From contig DAOWES010000293.1 of the NCBI GenBank assembly GCA_030638385.1, positions 1-5,653 on the forward strand: a DNA stretch of 5,653 nt, in the 5' to 3' direction. Position numbers and translations under genes: made by a program. Origin of the DNA: Candidatus Cloacimonadota bacterium. Its GTDB lineage: Bacteria; Cloacimonadota; Cloacimonadia; Cloacimonadales; TCS61. The notes beneath the pieces are model-generated. The model did no database searches. It was not told the DNA's origin and saw only the letters and a program-made list of their open reading frames with translations. Numbering within the stretch: the first letter of the stretch is position 1; the number at the start of each line of letters is the position of its first letter. Below, one piece after another: positions 1 through 4,607 of the stretch.

Positions 1-1
1 T

Positions 2-760
2 GAGCCTCAAGATCTTCCGCTTGAAATTATCTACCAAGATGATTATTTAGCTATTGTGAATAAACCGGCCGGCATGACTGTTCATCCGGCACCCGGCAAC
101 CCCAATAATACATTGGTAAATGCCATTGCCTTTCACTTAAATGGTCAATTGTCATGTGGTGCTACTCGCTATAGACCCGGTATTGTGCATCGATTAGATA
201 AGGATACAACCGGCTTGTTGGTTATTGCCAAAGATGATAAAACTCATGCTCTACTTTCTGATCTTTTTCAGAAAAGAAAAATTGATAAATATTATTTGGC
301 TATTACGTCCGGAGTTCCCAAAGAAAGTGAAGGCACTATTGATACTATGATTGGCAGAAGTAGCCTTGATAGAAAAAAAATGGCTGTGGTAGAAGAAGGT
401 AAAAGAGCAATTACTCATTATGAGATTGAGGAATATTTCGACTTCTTCTCTTTGGTTAAGATAAAACTCGAAACCGGAAGAACTCATCAAATTAGAGTTC
501 ATTTCAGTCATTTGAATTGTCCTATATTGGGAGATGAAACATATTCTACTTTGAAAAGAACATTAAATCATATTCCTTCAAATTATCAGAAAAAATTAAA
601 ACATCTCTTGGCAAATAATCTCAAAAGACAAGCTTTACACGCCTACCAGCTTGAATTTGATCATCCAATTACCGGGGAACATATTTTGGCAACAGCACCC
701 TTACCGGAAGATATGGAATATGCCCTCAATTGGCTTCGGAAATTCTTTGTAACCAGTTAA
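2..760 (+). CDS. rluD: RluD-type 23S rRNA pseudouridine synthase, 5'-truncated by the window edge
   Basis: Isomerises specific uridines in large-subunit rRNA to pseudouridine; acts in the cytoplasm during ribosome assembly. The frame is open from base 2, so the gene starts upstream and 252 codons are visible. The GTG at 56 falls inside the conserved block (VNKPAGM) and is not a real start. Visible landmarks are IIYQDDYLAIVNKPAGM, then VHPAPGN, then the catalytic motif HRLDKDTTGLLVIAK with its aspartate encoded at 197-199, then GRTHQIRVH and a C-terminal RQALHAYQLEF. These are RluA-superfamily signatures, and the PAPGN-type N-terminal block fits RluD better than RluB/E/F. The missing N-terminus, about 60-75 residues by comparison with E. 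coli RluD (326 aa), would hold the S4 RNA-binding domain. The family is very secure; the exact target uridines (RluD versus RluC type) are inferred. Confidence 0.93.
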   Translation, partial: EPQDLPLEIIYQDDYLAIVNKPAGMTVHPAPGNPNNTLVNAIAFHLNGQLSCGATRYRPGIVHRLDKDTTGLLVIAKDDKTHALLSDLFQKRKIDKYYLAITSGVPKESEGTIDTMIGRSSLDRKKMAVVEEGKRAITHYEIEEYFDFFSLVKIKLETGRTHQIRVHFSHLNCPILGDETYSTLKRTLNHIPSNYQKKLKHLLANNLKRQALHAYQLEFDHPITGEHILATAPLPEDMEYALNWLRKFFVTS

Positions 761-774
761 AAAAAATTTGTAAA

Positions 775-791
775 ATCTCCTTCTAGGAGAT
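775..791. repeat. Short hairpin, left part of an interrupted CTCC/GGAG repeat
   Basis: ATCTCC (775-780) pairs perfectly with GGAGAT (786-791) around a five-base loop TTCTA. Its core CTCC-TTCTA-GGAG has the same layout and loop type as the hairpin at 1043-1063. The expected continuation, AGAAGGCCGGGATG, is found displaced at 867-880, so this looks like the left half of a copy split by the element at 791-866. It lies 14 bases past the rluD stop and could also slow or end transcription, but it has no clear T run behind it. Confidence 0.6.
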
Positions 792-866
792 ATCGTTTTG
801 ATCGAAATCGTTTTTCTACGAGTCGGCTTTGCTTTAGCAAAACGATCTCGATCAAAGCCGAATATT
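791..866. mobile_element. Small palindromic GATCGA element, MITE-like, nested in a hairpin repeat
   Basis: The two ends form a long imperfect inverted repeat: 790-814 pairs with 839-865, including GATCGAAATCGTTTT (800-814) against AAAACGATCTCGATC (839-853) with one mismatch. Inside is a small hairpin, TTTGC (828-832) with GCAAA (837-841). An alternative pairing, CGGCTTTG (824-831) with CAAAGCCG (853-860), is also perfect. The trinucleotide AGA flanks the segment on both sides (788-790 and 867-869), as a short target duplication would. Removing 791-866 plus one AGA restores TAGGAGAAGGCCGGGATG, which matches 1054-1071 at all but one base. No coding capacity is present; any movement would need a transposase supplied elsewhere. 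The repeat structure is seen directly; mobility is inferred. Confidence 0.6.
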
Positions 867-880
867 AGAAGGCCGGGATG
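867..880. repeat. Displaced right end of the interrupted CCTTCTCC/GGATG repeat
   Basis: AGAAGGCCGGGATG matches 13 of 14 bases of 1058-1071 (AGAAGGCTGGGATG), the right border of the complete element downstream. It is read as the right half of the copy whose left half is the hairpin at 775-791. Confidence 0.55.
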
Positions 881-896
881 TCAGAAATAACGTATG

Positions 897-1074
897 CCCC
901 CTCATCCGACTGTCCTTCTCCCGTTTTACGGGCGAAGGAACATAAGAATAGCAGGAAGAATAAAAGAGGCAAAGCAGTCATGATTATGATACTAATTACT
1001 AACTTATTAATAGACTATATTTCCGAGATCGTTTTTCTTTCTCCTTCTCCTCCTAGGAGAAGGCTGGGATGAGG
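897..1074. repeat. Composite inverted-repeat element with CCTCATCC / GGATGAGG ends
   Basis: The left end has CCTCATCC (900-907) followed by CCTTCTCC (914-921). The right end has GGAGAAGG (1056-1063) followed by GGATGAGG (1067-1074). Both pairs are exact reverse complements, so the segment is bounded by a two-block inverted repeat. Each end also carries its own hairpin with a five-base loop: CCTTCTCCCG/CGGGCGAAGG around TTTTA (914-938, one mismatch), and CCTTCTCC/GGAGAAGG around TCCTA (1043-1063, perfect). Short repeats of this general CCTCATCC...CCTTCTCC character occur between genes in many bacteria. Open frames across it give a low-complexity SPSPPRRRLG-type peptide, typical of translated repeats. 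It could be one element with a filled centre or two neighbouring copies. Confidence 0.65.
1024..1038. repeat. Partial copy of the GATCGA-core repeat
   Basis: CGAGATCGTTTTTCT matches 14 of 15 bases of 803-817. Its first 12 bases are also the exact reverse complement of 839-850. It sits immediately before the CCTTCTCC hairpin at 1043-1063, so here too the two repeat families are adjacent. The upstream TATATTTC may be a further eroded part. Confidence 0.45.
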
Positions 1075-1141
1075 TAAGATTATGAAAAACTTTAAGAAAC
1101 AGTTTCACTGTAAATGAAAACCTAAAATAGGTAAGCTGTGA

Positions 1142-1177
1142 TTGTTTTGATCGAAATTGTTTTAAGCGAGGAGGCTT
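1142..1177. repeat. GATCGA-core repeat copy forming the leader of the DUF6485 gene
   Basis: 1142-1163 matches 793-814 at 20 of 22 bases; both differences are C to T. The similarity continues after a small gap as CGAG-two bases-GGCTT (1167-1177 against 819-829). The copy therefore runs through the ribosome binding site and stops two bases before the start codon of the gene at 1180. Only the left part of the palindrome is present. Confidence 0.6.
1169..1174 (+). promoter_or_regulatory. Strong Shine-Dalgarno (AGGAGG) for the DUF6485 gene
   Basis: AGGAGG lies five bases before the ATG at 1180 and fixes that start. The equivalent bases of the related repeat at 821-826 read AGTCGG, so two substitutions separate the repeat from a full ribosome binding site. 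Confidence 0.75.
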
Positions 1178-1179
1178 GA

Positions 1180-1377
1180 ATGAACTGTGATAATATCGGT
1201 AACGAATGTGCCTGTACATACAGTAGCTGTGCAAATCATGCCAAATGCTGCGAATGCCTTAGATATCATAGATCGAAGGGAGAACTTCCGGGATGCTATT
1301 TCCCCAAAGAAGCAGAAAAGACCTATAATCGCTCAATCGCTTATTTTGTAGATTTATATAATTCAGGTAAAATCTAA
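1180..1377 (+). CDS. Small cysteine-rich protein, DUF6485-like
   Basis: A 65-residue soluble protein with no signal peptide or membrane segment. It has eight cysteines (residues 3, 10, 12, 17, 23, 24, 26, 39) plus histidines 20 and 30, which suggests metal binding, probably zinc or an iron-sulfur site. The layout CxCTY...C...CCEC..YH...GELPGC(Y/F)FP.E.EKTY(N/D)RSI matches what I recall of the DUF6485 family of small uncharacterised bacterial proteins; its function is unknown. Full length is supported by the strong AGGAGG before the ATG and by an end at the usual distance after the YNRSI block. The stop overlaps the next start (TAATG at 1375-1379), so the following membrane protein is probably translationally coupled to it. 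Family assignment is from memory of the motif pattern, not from a search. Confidence 0.82.
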   Translation: MNCDNIGNECACTYSSCANHAKCCECLRYHRSKGELPGCYFPKEAEKTYNRSIAYFVDLYNSGKI

Positions 1378-1955
1378 TGGCTCTCCTAAAATTCCTGATA
1401 ATCATTGTTTTTAATCTTTCTTTGGGATTAACACCGGTTTTGCTTATCATCGGTTTTCTGTTTTATCCAAAAGAAAAAAAATATATTGGTTATAAACAGA
1501 TACCATTAACTCCCGCTTTTGCCTATCGCAAAAAAGAGCAGTTGATGAGGAAAATTCATAGATTACTCCATGATTATCTGGAAGAATGTGAAAGTTTAGA
1601 TCAAAATAGTCGCGTTGCCAAATGGGAGCAAAAAGCATTCAAATCAGCTTTTGAAAAATATGGCTGGATCGATGATATTCGCTGGTTACCCGGAGTAATC
1701 AAAGAAAAGATTCACCATTTTATCTCCACAGTTGCTTACGAAGTTGTACGACAGTTTTTGCGCAAATTTGTGCCATTCTTGATAGAAAAATATAAACTGG
1801 AATCTTATATCGCTATCATAGATAAAAAATTAGATGTAGAAGTAATTAAAGAGTTTTTCATGAAATATATTTTCAAATATATCATGATCGTATTAGCAAT
1901 TTGTTATGGTCTGTTAGGACTTTTTAATGGCTTTCTTTTTTTGATAATTAAATAA
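1377..1955 (+). CDS. Two-helix membrane protein, DUF445-like (shortened)
   Basis: A 192-residue protein of unknown function. Residues 3-30 form a hydrophobic segment, followed by YPKEKKYIGYKQIPLTPAF (30-48) and then RKKEQLMRKI. This closely resembles the block after the first membrane segment in DUF445 proteins, which typically reads P...YIG.K.P.TPGLIP.R+.EL. Residues about 55-160 are charged and helical, and residues 164-191 form a second hydrophobic segment ending the protein. The stretch IDKKLDVEVIKEFFMKYIFKYI then LLGLFNGFLF recalls the DUF445 C-terminus, where a helix of the KID..DL.ELE type precedes a G-rich membrane helix. The usual TPGLIP reads TPAFAY here, so it is a divergent member at best. 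It starts within the stop of the DUF6485 gene and no separate Shine-Dalgarno is needed. Being a real membrane protein is likely; the DUF445 link is inference. Confidence 0.8.
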   Translation: MALLKFLIIIVFNLSLGLTPVLLIIGFLFYPKEKKYIGYKQIPLTPAFAYRKKEQLMRKIHRLLHDYLEECESLDQNSRVAKWEQKAFKSAFEKYGWIDDIRWLPGVIKEKIHHFISTVAYEVVRQFLRKFVPFLIEKYKLESYIAIIDKKLDVEVIKEFFMKYIFKYIMIVLAICYGLLGLFNGFLFLIIK

Positions 1956-1975
1956 AAAAAAGTAGGATAAATGAA

Positions 1976-3217
1976 ATGAAGAAATTATTTACAATTGTAA
2001 TTTTGGGGGTTGTTTCTTTTTGTACTGCCCAACACACTGTGTTTGAACTAATTGATTTTGGTTTGGAAAATTCTAAATCGATGAAAATTCAAGTTTTGGC
2101 AGATGAAAATAGCCAAACAAATCTTACCAATAGTTATTTGAATCTATTACCAAGTGCTTCTATTTCTGTGGGAGCCGGCAAAACAAATAGCTTGGATGAA
2201 GGATCGAATACTATCGATTCTAAAAATGCGGGTTTAAATGTTAGTAAAAGTTTGCAATTGATAGATCCCACCTTTTTCAACATTAAAACATCTAAAATAG
2301 CAGCAAAAAATTCTCAAATTATGCTACAAGAGACAAAGAAAAATGTAACAATAGCAATCTTTAATAAATATATCTCTGTTTTGCAAATAGCAGCAAATTT
2401 GAAAATCGCAGAAAATAATTATACTATTCAACAGCAGGTATATGATGTTTCCAAAATCAAGCATCAATTGGGCAATTTATCCGATTATGATTTACAGACG
2501 AGTGAAGTGAATTTAATTACCCAAGAGATACAAGTGAAGGAATTGGAAAACAATTATAAGGAGATTCGCCAAGCTCTATTTTCCTATATAAATATGGAAG
2601 ATGATGGAGCCGAGCTGCAGGAGCCGGAAATAACTGTTTCTATTCCTAAAATAGAAAATTATGAAAACAATAATATTATGATGAAAATGAATAATCTCCG
2701 AACTCAAAAAATATCTTTATTTCAACAAAAATTGAATCTGTATCCCATGCCCGTTATCAGCGCATCTTATAATAACTCAGCAACTAATGATATATTCGAA
2801 GCAGATAATTATGAGGATAATGTCTCTTTTGGCCTGAATGTCTCTTATGATTTGTTTGATATTCCAACGCTTAGAAATAATTTTGTAAATTCCCAAAGAG
2901 ATCTTTTGGCTAGTGAACTGAATTTGCGGGATGCGATAAGAGAGAATAAAAGTAATATCGAGACGACGCTTTTGAAAATCGAAGCCTTGGAAAGCACTTT
3001 TGAGCTTTATAAGAAGAAATTGAAAATTGCCGGAAATAATTTGGATAAGGCAAAAGAGCAATATGAACTTGGCTTAATTAATATTACTGAATTTGAAAGA
3101 GCGCGGGTAGATCTTTTTAGTGCGGAAATTACTAAAAATAATAAATATTATTCTTTATTGCTAAAACAGGAAGAGCTGAATCTATTGCTTTCAAATAATA
3201 TTTTAGGAAAATATTAA
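1976..3217 (+). CDS. TolC-family outer-membrane efflux channel
   Basis: A 413-residue outer-membrane factor of the OEP/TolC family, which trimerises into a barrel plus periplasmic tunnel and serves as the exit duct of tripartite pumps. A signal peptide is clear: MKK, a hydrophobic core, then a likely cut after CTA (residue 18, before QHT). Two repeated halves follow. The first has the family-typical NLLPSASISVGAG strand region near residues 58-70 and a helical hairpin to about 200. The second has VISASYNNSA and VSFGLNVSYDLFD strands, then helices ending in QYELGLINITEFERARVDLFSAEI, the usual Y.xG.xxxxEx..A...L signature. The length is normal for the family. The start at 1976 follows a TAGGA eight bases upstream; the nearby ATG at 1971 runs into a stop after two codons. 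It begins 20 bases after the membrane-protein gene and is followed by its likely adaptor. Substrate unknown. Confidence 0.92.
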   Translation: MKKLFTIVILGVVSFCTAQHTVFELIDFGLENSKSMKIQVLADENSQTNLTNSYLNLLPSASISVGAGKTNSLDEGSNTIDSKNAGLNVSKSLQLIDPTFFNIKTSKIAAKNSQIMLQETKKNVTIAIFNKYISVLQIAANLKIAENNYTIQQQVYDVSKIKHQLGNLSDYDLQTSEVNLITQEIQVKELENNYKEIRQALFSYINMEDDGAELQEPEITVSIPKIENYENNNIMMKMNNLRTQKISLFQQKLNLYPMPVISASYNNSATNDIFEADNYEDNVSFGLNVSYDLFDIPTLRNNFVNSQRDLLASELNLRDAIRENKSNIETTLLKIEALESTFELYKKKLKIAGNNLDKAKEQYELGLINITEFERARVDLFSAEITKNNKYYSLLLKQEELNLLLSNNILGKY

Positions 3218-3229
3218 AAGGAGCTTGGT

Positions 3230-3382
3230 TTGAAAAGCCAAGATGGTATAATTGCAGTAGCGATGGATAAAAAAAGCCCGGCTACCAAGGCCGGTTTAAA
3301 AGTTGGTGATACGATTAATTTCACTATTCTAAGAGATGAAAAAGTTATTTTAGTCGCATTTGAAGCAGTAGAACAATATTAA
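3230..3382 (+). CDS. Miniature PDZ-like ORF (50 codons, TTG start), possible remnant
   Basis: A short frame between channel and adaptor reads DGIIAVAMDKKSPATKAGLKVGD and then TINFTILRDEKVILVAFEA. The first part matches the early half of bacterial PDZ domains (carboxylate-binding region, then SPA..AGL..GD). The second matches their final strands (GD.I.ftVlRdgk...l.v). The roughly 30-40 residues normally between these halves, including the NG turn and the helix, are absent, as if lost between two GD-type sites. AAGGAG (3218-3223) lies six bases before the TTG at 3230, so translation is plausible. The frame is the same as that of the TolC gene, whose stop at 3215-3217 is the only interruption; codons before the TTG read ELGL, which also fits the start of a PDZ domain. 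There is no signal peptide. It may be a decayed gene or a small expressed protein; the PDZ resemblance is clearer than its being functional. Confidence 0.5.
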   Translation: MKSQDGIIAVAMDKKSPATKAGLKVGDTINFTILRDEKVILVAFEAVEQY

Positions 3383-3419
3383 GAAAATGAAAAAAATATA
3401 GTTAAATAGGGGAAGATTT

Positions 3420-4523
3420 ATGAAAAGATTAATTTCAGTATTATTAGCGATTTTTTTACTATTCTCTTTGGGATGTGGTAAGAAAAATCAACAATCGAAG
3501 TTGAAGCACGGAGTTAAAAAGAACAATCATCTGGTTGTGAAAAGAGGTTCCATTACAGTTAAATTGGAAGAAACCGGCGAAGTTAAACCAATTAAAGAGA
3601 TTGATATCAAATCGAAAATAAGTGGTAAAATTCTCAAATTCTATGTGGAAGAGGGCGATTTTGTGAAAAGTGGAGATCTGATTGCCGATATCGAACCGGA
3701 TTATAACCAAGCAGAAAAAATTGCTCGAGTAAAAAGTAGTTTGAAATTAAATGAGATTAGATTGCGTAATGCAACTAAAGATTTTGAAGATAAAAAGAAA
3801 TTAGCGGAATATATTTCCAAAACCGAATTAAATCGGGCAGAGGATTCATTTATTGAAGCAAAATTAAATTATGAAGATGCTTTTGCGCAATATGAGCTTA
3901 TCAAAGAGATTGAAGCAGAAGGTAATGTTTCAAAGATCATTTCTTCCGCTTCCGGAACCTTAATTCTAAAATCTGTTGAAGAAGGCGAAATGGTTGTTGC
4001 CGGCTCCGGTGCTTATGCCGAAGGCACGATTATTGTTAAATTAGCAGATTTGCAAAGAATGGTAATTTCCTCTCGTATAAACGAAGTTGATATTGCCAAA
4101 GTAAGCAAAGGTCAGAAAGTAGATATTCAACTTGATGCTTTTCCATACGATAAATTTTATGGGAAAATCAATAAAATTGCGGCGATGGCTGTGAAATATA
4201 ATAATGTGAAAGTATTCCCCATAGAAGTGGAAATCATTGATGTTTCTAGTAAGATCAAACCTGGTATGACAGCAAACATTACCATTATTGGTGAAGATAA
4301 AAAAGAGATCATTGTTTTACCGATTCGAGCAATATTCTCCGATGCAACTGGGCTGGATATTGTTTACAAAGTTTCTAATGATACTATTAGTGGCAGCAGA
4401 ATCATTAAGACAGGTATTAATGATTTCCAACAAGTAGAGATTATTGAAGGTATTGCCGAAGGCGATACAATCTCTTTGGTAGAAAAAAGCAAAAATGATG
4501 TAGAATTTAAGATGAGTTTTTAA
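3420..4523 (+). CDS. MacA/HlyD-type periplasmic adaptor (membrane fusion) lipoprotein
   Basis: A 367-residue adaptor that would bridge an inner-membrane pump and the TolC-type channel encoded upstream. The N-terminus is a lipoprotein signal, with LLFSLGC placing the lipidated cysteine at residue 19, so the protein is probably membrane-anchored in the periplasm. Residues 60-95 form the first half of a lipoyl-like domain (SGKILKFYVEEGDFVKSGDLI). Residues 96-170 form a short helical hairpin whose tip YISKTELNRAE resembles that of other adaptors. Residues 173-195 are the second lipoyl half (SASGTLILKSVEEGEMV). Residues about 204-290 are a beta-barrel ending in IKPGMTANITI (279-289), and the rest is the membrane-proximal domain. 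AGGGGA precedes the ATG by six bases. The short hairpin and the domain order fit ABC-type MacA adaptors at least as well as RND ones. No pump gene follows directly. Confidence 0.92.
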   Translation: MKRLISVLLAIFLLFSLGCGKKNQQSKLKHGVKKNNHLVVKRGSITVKLEETGEVKPIKEIDIKSKISGKILKFYVEEGDFVKSGDLIADIEPDYNQAEKIARVKSSLKLNEIRLRNATKDFEDKKKLAEYISKTELNRAEDSFIEAKLNYEDAFAQYELIKEIEAEGNVSKIISSASGTLILKSVEEGEMVVAGSGAYAEGTIIVKLADLQRMVISSRINEVDIAKVSKGQKVDIQLDAFPYDKFYGKINKIAAMAVKYNNVKVFPIEVEIIDVSSKIKPGMTANITIIGEDKKEIIVLPIRAIFSDATGLDIVYKVSNDTISGSRIIKTGINDFQQVEIIEGIAEGDTISLVEKSKNDVEFKMSF

Positions 4524-4531
4524 ATAGATGA

Positions 4532-4543
4532 GATTAATTAATC
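4532..4543. promoter_or_regulatory. 12-bp perfect palindrome between adaptor and FabK-like gene
   Basis: GATTAATTAATC is self-complementary and lies eight bases after the adaptor stop, upstream of a candidate promoter. It could be a dimeric operator, but an AT-rich palindrome of this size can arise by chance, and no second copy was seen in the window. Confidence 0.25.
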
Positions 4544-4557
4544 ACAATAAAGGTGAA

Positions 4558-4584
4558 TGGAATTGGTGCTAAGCTATAATTCCA
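4558..4584 (+). other. Potential hairpin in the region before the FabK-like gene
   Basis: TGGAATT (4558-4564) pairs exactly with AATTCCA (4578-4584), with a 13-base loop. It overlaps the candidate -10 box and ends 13 bases before the Shine-Dalgarno. There is no T run after it long enough for a terminator. It may be incidental. Confidence 0.25.
4575..4580 (+). promoter_or_regulatory. Candidate -10 box (TATAAT) for the FabK-like gene
   Basis: A consensus TATAAT lies 17 bases before the Shine-Dalgarno. A transcript from it would begin near 4587, leaving a leader of about 20 bases before the ATG at 4608. The -35 region is poor; the best match is GTGAAT at 4553-4558 with 16-base spacing and three of six consensus bases. 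If used, this promoter would make the gene independent of the adaptor operon and would exclude the upstream ATG at 4557. Confidence 0.35.
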
Positions 4585-4597
4585 AATTACACTTTTC

Positions 4598-4603
4598 AGG
4601 AGG
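4598..4603 (+). promoter_or_regulatory. Shine-Dalgarno AGGAGG that decides the start of the FabK-like gene
   Basis: AGGAGG followed by TAAT and ATG (4608) selects the internal methionine over the in-frame ATG at 4557, which has only a weak AAAGG further upstream. The extra 17 codons from 4557 do not resemble the family N-terminus. Confidence 0.75.
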
Positions 4604-4607
4604 TAAT

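Larger units (their letters stand above)
761..1179. other. Non-coding repeat mosaic between rluD and the DUF6485 gene
   Basis: This 419-base gap has no convincing gene. It contains at least three hairpins of a CCTTCTCC/GGAGAAGG family and four stretches of a GATCGA-core family, given as separate entries. The parts not explained by repeats are about 761-774, 881-896, 939-1023 and 1075-1141. Within 1096-1132 there are two very short potential hairpins, ACAGT/ACTGT and ACCTA/TAGGT, each with a 3-base loop, which may be chance. I saw no strong sigma70-type -35/-10 pair and no classical terminator (stem plus a run of T) for rluD, so the promoter of the downstream genes is not located. Confidence 0.8.

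Noticed and set aside
775..850. Rho-independent terminator for rluD
   Set aside because: Stems are present, but the first has only TTTT several bases later and the others lack a following T run; they fit repeat elements better.
878..1072. 64-codon open frame on the + strand in the rluD-DUF6485 gap
   Set aside because: It lies almost entirely in repeat sequence, its end (SPSPPRRRLG) is a typical translated-repeat peptide, it has no Shine-Dalgarno, and it resembles no family I know.
897..1074. CRISPR array or tandem repeat
   Set aside because: Repeats are inverted and irregularly spaced, with no series of equal direct repeats and unique spacers.
1096..1132. Two adjacent tiny hairpins (ACAGT/ACTGT and ACCTA/TAGGT), possible riboswitch or attenuator
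   Set aside because: Five-base stems with three-base loops are expected by chance in AT-rich DNA, and no known leader RNA pattern or terminator is seen.
1007..1234. 75-codon open frame on the - strand overlapping the repeats and the DUF6485 gene
   Set aside because: Composed of antisense repeat and antisense of a well-supported gene; basic low-complexity product with no family likeness.
1971..1979. ATGAAATGA two-codon frame overlapping the TolC start
   Set aside because: Could act as a minimal upstream frame, but the Shine-Dalgarno is only three bases away from it and correctly placed for 1976; most likely chance.
4557..4607. Upstream in-frame ATG extending the FabK-like protein by 17 residues
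   Set aside because: No good ribosome binding site, a candidate -10 box lies within it, and AGGAGG directly precedes the ATG at 4608.
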